Positions 53,141 through 61,061 of a DNA stretch of 64,000 bases are shown here, in pieces. Numbering within the stretch: the first letter of the stretch is position 1; every line of letters starts with the position of its first letter. The DNA lies in assembly GCA_900756765.1 (NCBI GenBank), contig CAAELE010000044.1, forward strand, positions 62,001 to 126,000, read 5' to 3'. This DNA is from an uncultured Collinsella sp. Lineage in GTDB: Bacteria > Actinomycetota > Coriobacteriia > Coriobacteriales > Coriobacteriaceae. Under the pieces are notes generated by a model. That model did no database searches and was not told the origin of the DNA. It saw only the letters and a program-made list of their open reading frames with translations. The position numbers and the translations under genes are program-made.

Positions 53141-54331
53141 CTAGTTTCCGGCCCCGAAGACCCTGCCCTCGGGCGTGAAGCTGCTTGTTTGGTTGAGTGA
53201 TGGGCTGTCGGGTCCGACAGTCTGCATGTCATCGATTGCCGGAGCCTCGTTAATCGTCGGATCGTCCAATGTGATGCCTTCGAGCATTGCTTTTTCGAGG
53301 TCGATTTGTTGGCGCTCTTTGGAATCCTGGCGAAGCTCCTCCTGGATTCGTTTCTTTTCCTCAATAAACCTTCTGAGCACAAACAGTCTCAGGTCCTCTT
53401 GCATGATTTGAAAGTCTTTTGGCAGACGCGAGGGGCGTATACCTTCTTTTCTTTGGATTGCCTCCATGACCCTAACGAAAGAGCTGGCATGCATAAAGGA
53501 ATAACGGCTGACGGTGATGATTCCGTACCCCATGGACGCAAGTGCGTTCTTGCGTTCTTCGTCAATGGCGCGGTCTTCTTCCGCGTCGTGATAAAAACCG
53601 TTGTATTCAATATCTGTTCGAGATTTCTTCAGATATGCATCCATAAAGAACTTTTTGCGTCTCGTGAGATTTTTTGCGGCGGCGGTGACCTTCACCTCGT
53701 AGTCGGTCTCAATTCCCTTTATGCCAAGCCCTCCTTCGCTTTTGGGCAGCGTAAGCATCATGACAAAGGCCGTTTCCATGGGAGAGCGGCATCCATCGCG
53801 TACACATTGAATAGCCTTTCGGGCAAGGGCCAAACCATCGCATCTGGTAATGGAATTAAAGAACTGCTTTAACCTCTCGGTTGAGGTAAGTGGGAAACGC
53901 TTGGTATAAGGGGTAGAAGAAGCGGTTCCAAGGGAATAAGCGCCGCACAGTTCAAAGTAGTACTCCACCAGTTCGCGAAAAGGGAGATAAGTGGCGGCCT
54001 GAAGTGCACAAAGCTCAACGCCAACAATGTAGATGTCATCTTCTAGCTCTATAAAACGCGAGCATGAGAATCGCTTTGACGAAACGTGGCATTGACAGTC
54101 CATCGCGTAGCGCGCGTTCCTGCGATCAAACACCATTACCTCGAGGGATTCATTTGCGTCGCGGGCAACATCATGTTTGGCGAGCCATTCTGCGGCCGCG
54201 TCGAGGAGCGTTCCGGTGGGACACGATCCGTAAATTGCGACAGGGCTGCAGGACTCGATGTCTTTCGCAGACACCGAACGCGCGGCCTGGTAGACCACTT
54301 TTGCCGTGGTATGTGACAATACGATACTCAT
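53141..54331 (-). CDS. AbiEi-like protein with C-terminal PD-(D/E)XK (DUF559-type) nuclease domain
   Basis: A 396-residue protein. The N-terminal half (about 1-170) resembles the AbiEi antitoxin/regulator fold: MSIVLSHTTA opening, VVYQAARS, FIELEDDIYIVGVELCALQAATYLPF and FELCGAYSLG. The C-terminal half (about 175-280) matches DUF559/Vsr-like nucleases: SPMETAF (Glu186), FFMDAYLKK (Asp231), IEYNG (Glu242), then DEERKNALASMGYGIITVSR. A disordered 100-residue tail follows. Actinobacteria carry many AbiEi-DUF559 proteins of unknown function. A paralogue lies at 62437-63486. It stands alone, with no toxin gene beside it. Nuclease activity is inferred. Confidence 0.8.
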   Translation of the reverse strand: MSIVLSHTTAKVVYQAARSVSAKDIESCSPVAIYGSCPTGTLLDAAAEWLAKHDVARDANESLEVMVFDRRNARYAMDCQCHVSSKRFSCSRFIELEDDIYIVGVELCALQAATYLPFRELVEYYFELCGAYSLGTASSTPYTKRFPLTSTERLKQFFNSITRCDGLALARKAIQCVRDGCRSPMETAFVMMLTLPKSEGGLGIKGIETDYEVKVTAAAKNLTRRKKFFMDAYLKKSRTDIEYNGFYHDAEEDRAIDEERKNALASMGYGIITVSRYSFMHASSFVRVMEAIQRKEGIRPSRLPKDFQIMQEDLRLFVLRRFIEEKKRIQEELRQDSKERQQIDLEKAMLEGITLDDPTINEAPAIDDMQTVGPDSPSLNQTSSFTPEGRVFGAGN

Positions 54332-54683
54332 GGTATATATCGTGTCAGCTAATGCCGTGTTGATGGCGCTGAGTGGAAAAGTCGTTTTAGAGGTCTAACC
54401 AAATGCTGTCCAAAAGCTTGACGCAATTATGGGTTGGTACGCCCTAAATAAATGTTTCCGCAGCTCGGCTATAGCATAGGAATACTCAATTGCTGCACAT
54501 TTGGTATCGATGCATCGCCATCTGAACATAAATCACATGTTGGGAAAGTGCCGAAATAGTTAAAAAATAGGGTTCAGAATTTGTGAAGATCGGGCCTGCT
54601 TATGGAACGTAGGGCGGCCCCGCCGCGAGGTTTCCCGCTGCGAGGCCGCTCGTGATCTACGCCGTGGTTTGTCGCAGACGTTT
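54332..54683. other. Intergenic region with a GC hairpin
   Basis: 352 bp without a gene. A stem 54614-54623 with 54640-54649 (10 bp, one mismatch) lies 35 bp past the exonuclease stop and may help terminate that minus-strand transcript, though no T-tract follows. The left part is AT-rich and should hold the promoter of the AbiEi/DUF559-like gene. Nothing further is recognised. Confidence 0.4.
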
Positions 54684-55652
54684 CTACTTGGCAAACAGGT
54701 TCTTGAGGTTGAACTCGGCTTGGACGGTACGGAGCATGAGGTCGGTGTCGTCGAGGCCCAGGTGCTGCTCGTTGGCGTCGGCGGCGAGGGTGCCACGGCG
54801 GCGCGCCCAGTTCTCGAGCGCAGCGGGCGCGGACTCGCGGGGGAGCGAGCGCACATCGGCGTCTAGGCTGCGGCAGATCTGGCGCGAGTCGATGACGATG
54901 ATCTTTCCTGCGCGGCGTGCCTCGGCATAACCGTCCAGGTGGATTTTGAACCAGCTGTCCTCGAAGGCGGCATTATGTGCCATATAGGGATACTTCTTCA
55001 TGAGCTTGAGCAACTGCTTCTGCAGCTCCTTGTTCTCGCGGAACGGCTTTTTGCCGTCGATGTCGTCCCAGGTGATGTGATGGATGTTCGATAGCGGCAC
55101 ATCCTCGCCGCGGTAGATGTCGGGCAGGCCGCAGTAGTGTGCCTCGGCGTCATGCGGCACGGCGTCGCTGGTGAGATCCATGATCTCCCAGCCCACGTTG
55201 ATGATGTAGCCGCGCTCGGGCGCGCGACCGGTGGTCTCGATGTCGATGCCCAGCACCGTGCCTTGGATGGGCTTGCGGGCATAGGCCACGCCGAGTGCGT
55301 CGCGGTCGCCGCGGATCTCGCGCATAACGGACGCGGCGGTGCGCTTTTGCATCTTGCCGATGGCGGCGCAGGTGTCGGCGTCGGACAGGCCGCGCGAGAG
55401 CGTCGCGGGCGTCACGTTGCGCAGGCGCGCCTCGCCAATCTGGTCGCACAGGTCGCGGTTGCGGTCGGCCAGGTCGCGCACGGTGGCAAAGTCGAAGCCG
55501 GGGTCGCCCTCGGCGGTAAAGTACTCGGTCTCGAGCACCTTGAGGGCCTCCTCGCCCTTCTGGCGCTCGGACTCCATGGCGCCGTGATCGCCATAGATAA
55601 ACATGGGGATAAACGGCTGGCGCTCGTATTCGAGTGCTTGCGAAACGTTCAT
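54684..55652 (-). CDS. DEDDh 3'-5' exonuclease (DnaQ-like)
   Basis: A 322-residue protein whose C-terminal ~190 residues form a DnaQ-type exonuclease: GIDIETTG (Asp137, Glu139), HNAAFEDSWF (Asp232), and H297-LGLDD with the final Asp, i.e. a DEDDh set. The N-terminal ~125 residues are helical and not recognised. It could trim RNA or DNA ends in repair or RNA decay; stand-alone DEDDh enzymes cannot be told apart by sequence alone. ATG 55652 has AAGGAGC upstream. Cytosolic. Confidence 0.85.
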   Translation of the reverse strand: MNVSQALEYERQPFIPMFIYGDHGAMESERQKGEEALKVLETEYFTAEGDPGFDFATVRDLADRNRDLCDQIGEARLRNVTPATLSRGLSDADTCAAIGKMQKRTAASVMREIRGDRDALGVAYARKPIQGTVLGIDIETTGRAPERGYIINVGWEIMDLTSDAVPHDAEAHYCGLPDIYRGEDVPLSNIHHITWDDIDGKKPFRENKELQKQLLKLMKKYPYMAHNAAFEDSWFKIHLDGYAEARRAGKIIVIDSRQICRSLDADVRSLPRESAPAALENWARRRGTLAADANEQHLGLDDTDLMLRTVQAEFNLKNLFAK

Positions 55653-55721
55653 ATGCTGCTCCTTGGACGGGCCGCGTCGCGCGGCTCGAGGTTAATGAGT
55701 TATGGCGAGATGATAGTTTAC

Positions 55722-55803
55722 CATGGGCAACTATTGGCACCGCGCCTAGGACAACTACAATACCCTAGTTGACCGCTAGGACTTTTACAATGTTGCCGAA
55801 AGA
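55722..55803 (+). promoter_or_regulatory. Candidate metal-responsive promoter of the His-rich exporter
   Basis: CATGGGCAACTATTG (55722-55736) matches the motif before the DtxR-type gene at 14 of 15 positions. Two direct repeats, CTAGGACAACTACAAT and CTAGGACTTTTACAAT, follow, and an inverted GGCAAC...GTTGCC pair flanks them. This fits control by the DtxR-type regulator, but is inference. Confidence 0.4.
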
Positions 55804-55823
55804 CACGAAAGGTTCCATCCGTC

Positions 55824-56912
55824 ATGGATTTACTGATTGATATTCTGCTCGACGCCGGCAAGGACACGCTGTCCCTGGTGCCGTTTTTGTTGGTGACGTA
55901 TCTTGCCCTCGAGACGCTGGAGCATGTGGCGGGCGACCGCGTCAACGGCGCTATCAAGCGCGCGGGCGCCGCCGGCCCCGTGGTTGGCTCGCTACTTGGC
56001 ATGGTGCCGCAGTGCGGATTTTCGGCGATGGCGGCAACGCTGTACGCCGGCCGTGTCGTGACGCTGGGCACGCTGGTTGCGGTTTTCCTCTCGACCTCAG
56101 ACGAGATGCTGCCGCTGTTGCTTGCCGAGCAGGTTCCCGTGCAGACTATGGCGATGCTTCTGGCTTCGAAAGCGTTGATCGCGCTGGTCACGGGCTTTAT
56201 CGTGGATGCTGCTATTCGCGGGTTGCGCCGCAACGTCCGCGCGCATGCGGCGATTCGCCGTACCGTGTTGGGGACTGCTGCCAATCCGGCTCATGTGAAC
56301 TGTGCGCATGACGACCATACCGGGGGTGACATCATCGACGAGGTTGCCGAGGCGGGCGTAAGTGCCGATCACATCCACGAGCTGTGCGAACGTGATCATT
56401 GTGGCTGTGACGAGGATGAGGACGATCACGGGCACGACCACAGCCACGACCATGGTCACGCGGACGCACACGAGCACCACCACGGCCACGATCACAGTCA
56501 CTCCCACGAGGGCGCGCCCGTTCTGTCGATCATCCGCAGCGCCATCTCGCATACCGTGCAGGTCTCGGTATTCATTTTCCTGGTGACGCTGATTTTGGTC
56601 GCCGTGCTCGAGACCTTTGGCGAGTCCGCAATCGAGCAGTTCCTGCGCGGCAATGAGACGCTCGCCGTCCTGGGTTCGGCGCTTGTCGGGCTGATTCCCA
56701 ATTGCTCGGCCAGCGTGGTCATCACGCAGCTGTACCTGGAGGGCGCGCTGCAGCTGGCGCCGATGCTCGCCGGTACGCTCATTTCCGCCGGTGTGGGCTA
56801 CCTAGTCCTGTTCCGCACCAACCGCAGCGCTCGCGAAAACGCCGTGTTCTTGGTCATGATGTACGTCATCGGCGCCGGCTGGGGACTCGTTCTCTCCGCC
56901 TGTGGTCTCTAA
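55824..56912 (+). CDS. Putative 10-TM metal exporter with His-rich loop (ArsP_2/DUF2899 type)
   Basis: A 362-residue membrane protein in two halves. Each half has five or so TM helices with a repeated motif: GMVPQCGFSAMAATLYAGR in the first and GLIPNCSASVVITQLYLEG in the second. Between them (about 150-230) is a loop extremely rich in His and Asp (HGHDHSHDHGHADAHEH), with CGCDED. The family PF11449 is described as a heavy-metal or manganese exporter. The loop suggests transition-metal binding. ATG 55824 follows AAAGG at 55810. The upstream region shares a motif with the DtxR-type gene, so manganese or iron homeostasis is a reasonable guess; direct evidence is lacking. Confidence 0.85.
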   Translation: MDLLIDILLDAGKDTLSLVPFLLVTYLALETLEHVAGDRVNGAIKRAGAAGPVVGSLLGMVPQCGFSAMAATLYAGRVVTLGTLVAVFLSTSDEMLPLLLAEQVPVQTMAMLLASKALIALVTGFIVDAAIRGLRRNVRAHAAIRRTVLGTAANPAHVNCAHDDHTGGDIIDEVAEAGVSADHIHELCERDHCGCDEDEDDHGHDHSHDHGHADAHEHHHGHDHSHSHEGAPVLSIIRSAISHTVQVSVFIFLVTLILVAVLETFGESAIEQFLRGNETLAVLGSALVGLIPNCSASVVITQLYLEGALQLAPMLAGTLISAGVGYLVLFRTNRSARENAVFLVMMYVIGAGWGLVLSACGL

Positions 56913-56931
56913 GCCCAGAAATCTACCTTGT

Positions 56932-57414
56932 TTAGCGTAACAGCTCGGTGAGGTTACGTTTAAAGCGGGCTCGGTCCTCACTGGTGAAGGCTGCCGGACC
57001 GCGGGTGCGTCCCCCGGCGCGGCGCACCTTCTTTTCCTCGTGGCGAATAAACAGCTGCATGTCGATGGTCGCCTTGTCGTAGACGCGCCCGCGCACGCCA
57101 ATGGCGGCGGCATCGCGTCCGAGCACCATGCTCGCCAGGCCAATGTCCTGCGTCACGACCACGTCGCCAGCCTGCAGGCGCTCGATAATGGCAAAGTCGG
57201 CGCTATCGGTTCCCACACTCACATCGAGCGTCGTGACCCAAAAGCCCCGACGCGCATGCTCGACGTCGCGCGGGTCGTCGCGGCGAATATGGCGTTCCAG
57301 GTTCTGCGTGCTGTTACCGGCGATAACGACGGCGACGCCCGCCCTCCGCGCGCAGTCGATCGACTCGCGCGTGACCGGGCAGGCGTCGGCATCAATAAAA
57401 AGCGTCTTTGGCAT
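56932..57414 (-). CDS. YaiI/YqxD-family protein (DUF188, PIN-like)
   Basis: A 160-residue protein of the UPF0178/DUF188 family. It starts FIDADACPVTRE and contains VIAGNST, VSVGTDSADFAII, AGDVVVTQDIGLAS and GRVYDKATID, all typical. Family members have a PIN-like fold with conserved acidic residues and are suspected nucleases, but no activity is established to my knowledge. Its ATG (57414) directly abuts the stop of the DUF308 gene (57415-57417), so the two are an operon. Confidence 0.9.
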   Translation of the reverse strand: MPKTLFIDADACPVTRESIDCARRAGVAVVIAGNSTQNLERHIRRDDPRDVEHARRGFWVTTLDVSVGTDSADFAIIERLQAGDVVVTQDIGLASMVLGRDAAAIGVRGRVYDKATIDMQLFIRHEEKKVRRAGGRTRGPAAFTSEDRARFKRNLTELLR

Positions 57415-58017
57415 CTAGCGCACCAGTTTGCCAAACTGAATGGCGCGGACAATCAGCGTCACGCCAAACACCAGCAGTGCGGCACCGCTAAAGATGATGA
57501 GCATCTTGGCCGACCACAGCGGATAGATAAACACGAACATACCCGCGATGATGGAGAGTGCGCCGCTCAGGATGGCGAGGGCGCGGTTGGACGAAAGCTC
57601 GGACTCCAGAATGGACATGACACCTTCGACGATCCAGCCAAAGCCGGCGACGACCACTACAAGCGTGGTGAGCGTCGCGGTCGAGAAGGCCTGGTTGCGC
57701 AGGATTATGACGCCGCCCAGAATGATGAGCAAGTTGGAGATGATGCTCGTAACGCGCCAGCCGGTGGGCAGCAGCGGCTCGAAAACAGCGGTAAACAGCC
57801 TGATTGCGGCCGTGATCACAAAGTAGAAGCCCAAGACGGTCGTAAGGAAGACGAGGGACTTGGCGGGCGCAAACAGCAGTGCGATGCCGGCGACGAGCGC
57901 CAAGACGCCCGTGATGGCGTAAATCCAGCGCACGGCCTTGACGGCCTTGCCTGCCATGCTTTTCTCGTCAAATCCAAACGCGCTCGATTGCTTGTCATCG
58001 TTCTTAAAGATGCCCAT
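57415..58017 (-). CDS. HdeD-family DUF308 membrane protein
   Basis: A 200-residue protein with six TM helices in three pairs, matching the DUF308/HdeD repeat (IYAITGVLALVAGIALLFAP, ISNLLIILGGVIILRN, LAILSGALSIIAGMFVFIYPL). HdeD proteins in enterobacteria are linked to acid resistance; elsewhere their role is unknown. A cytoplasmic N-terminal tail of about 28 residues carries a FDEKSMAGKA stretch. GGAGAC precedes the ATG at 58017. It is the first gene of a two-gene operon with the DUF188 gene. Confidence 0.88.
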   Translation of the reverse strand: MGIFKNDDKQSSAFGFDEKSMAGKAVKAVRWIYAITGVLALVAGIALLFAPAKSLVFLTTVLGFYFVITAAIRLFTAVFEPLLPTGWRVTSIISNLLIILGGVIILRNQAFSTATLTTLVVVVAGFGWIVEGVMSILESELSSNRALAILSGALSIIAGMFVFIYPLWSAKMLIIFSGAALLVFGVTLIVRAIQFGKLVR

Positions 58018-58251
58018 GATGTCTCCTTTCCGTGCGGCGTAAGCCGTAGCTCTTGCAACCAGTATCGCCCAAGGGCGCTGTCGCGTGGGGCGGAAAGGGC
58101 GAATGGGAGCCTCACCTTCCCGAATTGTTATCTTTGTTCCCGTTTGGATGTGGGATATTCAACAGATGTAGAACATTGCAGCTCTGTTCGTTATTGCCTA
58201 CGTTTTAGGTTAGATTTTCTTAAGAACAATTGGCTTTTATTGGGGGTCCCT

Positions 58252-58923
58252 ATGAACGAAGCAGTTCCCGCGGTGCCGTCGAGCGCCGAGTCGATGGCAA
58301 AGCAGGGTTGCGAAAAGCTTGGCCTGGACACGTTTGACGCGCTGGTCCGCCGCGCCCGCACGTGCCGCCGATTTGACGAGTCCATGCGCGTACCGCGTGA
58401 GTTTTTGCTCGAGCTGGCGGAGCTGGCGCACCTGGCCCCTTGCGGTGCCAACGCTCAGCGCCTGCGCTTTCATGTGGTGAGCGGTGCCGAGGACTGCGCG
58501 CGCGTATTTGATGAGCTCGCGTGGGCCGGCGCGCTCAAGGATTGGCCGGGTCCTGCCGAGGGCGAGCGCCCGACCGGCTACATCGCGATTCTTGCCGAGC
58601 GCGCTGTTCCGGGTAAGCCCGCCGCGCCCATCACCGAGGTCGACACCGGCATTGCCGCCCAGACGATGATGCTCGCCGCTCGCAGCGCCACGCCCGAGGT
58701 GGCGGCATGCATGTTCAAGGCCTTTACGCCCCGCGCAATCGACGTCATGGGGCTCGATAACGACAGATACGAGCTCAAGCTGATCATGGCTTTTGGCGTT
58801 CCGGCCGAGACACAGGTGATCGATGCGATCGATTCCAACCCCGACGGCTCCATCAATTATTGGCGCGACGAGGAGCAGGTGCATCACGTGCCTAAGCGTC
58901 CGCTTGCCGAAGTGCTGGTGTAG
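58252..58923 (+). CDS. Nitroreductase-family flavoprotein
   Basis: A 223-residue FMN-dependent oxidoreductase of the nitroreductase fold. RRARTCRRFDES (FMN phosphate-binding basic patch, about 31-42), LAPCGANAQRLRFHVV and the C-terminal MAFGVPAETQVID with HVPKRPLAEVLV support this. Substrate may be a nitro-aromatic, quinone or other electron acceptor. The start is ATG 58252; a 627-residue frame running from 57040 overlaps two minus-strand genes and is an artefact. The upstream 234 bp contain a TAGATT-like -10 and a weak RBS. Confidence 0.88.
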   Translation: MNEAVPAVPSSAESMAKQGCEKLGLDTFDALVRRARTCRRFDESMRVPREFLLELAELAHLAPCGANAQRLRFHVVSGAEDCARVFDELAWAGALKDWPGPAEGERPTGYIAILAERAVPGKPAAPITEVDTGIAAQTMMLAARSATPEVAACMFKAFTPRAIDVMGLDNDRYELKLIMAFGVPAETQVIDAIDSNPDGSINYWRDEEQVHHVPKRPLAEVLV

Positions 58924-58957
58924 TTGAGCGTCGTTGCGGTGCAATCCGACGGCAAAA

Positions 58958-58990
58958 CCGCCACAAAGGTGCCTGTCCCCTTTGTGGCGG
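58958..58990. repeat. Perfect 12-bp hairpin before the histidine phosphatases
   Basis: Arms CCGCCACAAAGG (58958-58969) and CCTTTGTGGCGG (58979-58990) enclose TGCCTGTCC. It lies between the nitroreductase stop and the phosphatase start at 59007, without a T-tract. It contains the CCCC(T) pattern found in the dispersed GGGGAC repeats. Confidence 0.55.
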
Positions 58991-59006
58991 TGCGAGGGGA
59001 GGGCAT

Positions 59007-59549
59007 GTGGCCGATCTGTATTTGGTGCGGCATGGGCAGACCGAGCTCAACGTGCAGAACATTTTGCAGGGCTGGCATGATTCGCCGCTTACGGCGCGCG
59101 GGCGCGAGCAGGCGCTGGCGACGCGCGCGGCGTTCGAGGACCGCGGCGTGACCTTTGACCATGTGTATTCGTCTCCGTTGGGGCGGGCGCGGTGTACGGC
59201 CGAGCTTATCGTTGGCGAGGGTCGTTCCATAGAGCTGGTCGATGAGCTGCGCGAGTGGCATTTGGGCTCGTTGGAGGGCACATCAAACCGTGAGATGCCG
59301 GCGCAACCCTGGGGCGATTATCCGGTTGCCTTTGGTGGCGAGTCGGAAAGTGAACTTCGCGCACGCATGGTCGCGGCGCTGTCCCGTATCATGGCCCGAC
59401 CGCAGCACAACTGCGTGCTGGCCGTCTCCCACGGCTCAGCCTGCCAGGAGTTTCTTAGATGCGTGACTGGCGGGGGAGAGCAACCCGATAACGGTGCCGT
59501 GCTTCATTTTGGCTATTGCGACGGGGCGTTTTCGCTCTTGGGTTGGTAA
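59007..59549 (+). CDS. Histidine phosphatase (phosphoglycerate mutase family), first of two
   Basis: A 180-residue protein of the histidine phosphatase superfamily. The catalytic LVRHGQTELN carries the phosphohistidine at residue 8, DSPLTARGREQA and SSPLGRARCTA follow, and the second His is in VSHGSACQEFL. Start is GTG 59007 after GAGGGGAGGG. Lengths near 180 fit small phosphatases such as GpmB-, CobC- or PhoE-like types rather than glycolytic mutase. The next gene is a paralogue in the same direction, 18 bp away. Substrate is unknown. CobC-like activity in the B12 pathway is one option, but no cob genes are nearby. Confidence 0.85.
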   Translation: MADLYLVRHGQTELNVQNILQGWHDSPLTARGREQALATRAAFEDRGVTFDHVYSSPLGRARCTAELIVGEGRSIELVDELREWHLGSLEGTSNREMPAQPWGDYPVAFGGESESELRARMVAALSRIMARPQHNCVLAVSHGSACQEFLRCVTGGGEQPDNGAVLHFGYCDGAFSLLGW

Positions 59550-59567
59550 CAAACGAAAGGACCCCCT

Positions 59568-60203
59568 ATGAATAAAAACCTGTATCTGGTCCGTCATGGA
59601 CAGACGATATTTAACCTCAAGCGCATTATTCAGGGCTGGAGTGACTCGCCGCTTACGCAGCTGGGATGCGACCAGGCGGCGCGTGCCGGCATGTTCTTTC
59701 GTGCGCGCGGCATTGAGCCCGATCACGCCTACACCTCCACACTTCATCGCACCGAGCAGACTATCGCCAACTTGTGGCCGGGCTTGGCGTACGAGCGCCT
59801 GGACGGCCTGCGTGAGTGGTTCTTTGGCGACTTTGAGGCCGAGCGCGTGATGCTGATGCCCGAGCGCCCGTGGCGCGACTTCTATTGCCAGTTTGGCGGC
59901 GAGGGCCAGATGCGGGTGCGCGAGCGCATGGTGGCGACGTTGACCGAGCTTATGCAGCGTCCGGACCATACGTGCGTGCTCGCGGTAAGCCACGGCTCGG
60001 CTATCAAGGAGTTTATGGATCACGTGAAGGGCACGGCGGCAGACGAGCGCGACCGCGTTCCGGGCAATTGCTCGGTGTTGCACTTTGCGTTTGATGATGC
60101 GACGGATACGTTTGAACTGGTTGAGATCTTTACGCAGGAAGACTACGCGCGCGAGCTGGGGCTTGAGCCGCTCGTGGCGGCAGCAGGCCCGCAGCGGGGG
60201 TAG
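59568..60203 (+). CDS. Histidine phosphatase, second of two
   Basis: A 211-residue paralogue of the preceding gene. LVRHGQTIFNLKRIIQGWSDSPLTQLG carries the catalytic His, TSTLHRTEQTIANL and VSHGSAIKEFMDHV complete the site. It has a ~30-residue C-terminal addition compared with its neighbour. The GAAAGGA RBS precedes the ATG at 59568. The two genes form an operon, probably after a duplication. A strong terminator follows at 60249. Confidence 0.88.
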   Translation: MNKNLYLVRHGQTIFNLKRIIQGWSDSPLTQLGCDQAARAGMFFRARGIEPDHAYTSTLHRTEQTIANLWPGLAYERLDGLREWFFGDFEAERVMLMPERPWRDFYCQFGGEGQMRVRERMVATLTELMQRPDHTCVLAVSHGSAIKEFMDHVKGTAADERDRVPGNCSVLHFAFDDATDTFELVEIFTQEDYARELGLEPLVAAAGPQRG

Positions 60204-60248
60204 CGCGGGCGTGGCGATGTGGATCGCCGACATCATTGCTCGATGTGA

Positions 60249-60293
60249 AAGGGGCAGGGATGCATGCGTTGGCTGCATCCCCGCCCCTTGTTC
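60249..60293 (+). terminator. Terminator after the histidine phosphatase pair
   Basis: A 16-bp stem with one mismatch (60249-60264 with 60274-60289) is followed by TGTTCGTTT. It is 45 bp past the stop of the second phosphatase gene and converges with the DUF1015-type gene. Confidence 0.7.
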
Positions 60294-60332
60294 GTTTGGA
60301 TGCTGAGTATTCCAGCTTCGCGTTTGAGTCCG

Positions 60333-61022
60333 CTAGAACCGCGCGATCTGGTGGGCGAGCAAGCCCGTCGGAACCTGTGGTGCGCCGCCGGCGACCTGCG
60401 CGGCGGGGAATAACGCGGCAACGGTAAAGCTGAACGGCTCCTTGCCGGTGTACGTTCCGGCGGCACGGGCCTCATCGGCCAGCAGCTGCGATGCCCCAGC
60501 CAGCGCGGCGGCATAGGCGGAGTCGTCTGCCGGCGTCGGCTCCGGTGCTTGGTCGAGCATGGCGTGGATGGCGGCAACGGCGTCCTCGCGCTTGACCTCC
60601 CACACGCGGTGCGTAATGCCGGCGGGGTCGGTGACGGCATAGAGCGAAGCGCCCTCTTTGGCGGCGCCGAGGATGATATCCATGACGGGCGAGGCCTCGT
60701 AGGCGAGCGACACGGGACGAGGCTGAACTTTGAGTTCGGCGATCGCGTGCGCAGTGGCGAGTGCGTCGACGTTCTCGGTGGCAGCCTCGTCGCTGCCCGT
60801 CAGCACGCCGACCGGGCAAATCGCCACAACGCCCGTCACGCGACCCGGCTCGCCCGAGCATTCGTACACGTAATACGCCGCGCCTGGATCCTTGAGCATC
60901 AGGCCGTCGGCGATGGCGCCGCGCAGGGCGTCGTTGCCGCTCAGGATACCGCCCATCGCAGGCAGCGCTTCGAGCACGCGGTCCTGAGCTGGGCGGATGC
61001 AGGGAAACGGAAGTGCTTTCAT
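60333..61022 (-). CDS. DUF1015-related protein, short form
   Basis: A 229-residue protein. The opening MKALPFPCIRPAQDRVLEALP and the TYTGKEPFSFTVAALFP segment near the end resemble DUF1015 (SerK-like) proteins, which are usually about 400 residues and phosphorylate serine using ADP. The central kinase-like region here is reduced, so activity is doubtful. ATG 61022 has weak upstream purines. It is followed 40 bp upstream by the M20 peptidase gene on the same strand, and the two may be co-transcribed. Function is not assigned beyond the family resemblance. Confidence 0.65.
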   Translation of the reverse strand: MKALPFPCIRPAQDRVLEALPAMGGILSGNDALRGAIADGLMLKDPGAAYYVYECSGEPGRVTGVVAICPVGVLTGSDEAATENVDALATAHAIAELKVQPRPVSLAYEASPVMDIILGAAKEGASLYAVTDPAGITHRVWEVKREDAVAAIHAMLDQAPEPTPADDSAYAAALAGASQLLADEARAAGTYTGKEPFSFTVAALFPAAQVAGGAPQVPTGLLAHQIARF

Positions 61023-61061
61023 GGACGGTCCTAACGCGCGAGTCGGTTTGTTCGCGGCTTA

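Noticed and set aside
54614..54649. Possible terminator downstream of the DEDDh exonuclease
   Set aside because: The stem is present but lacks a T-tract, so it is described only within the intergenic entry.
57040..58923. 627-residue forward ORF
   Set aside because: Its first 400 codons lie antisense to the DUF188 and DUF308 genes and are shadow sequence; only the part from 58252 encodes the nitroreductase.
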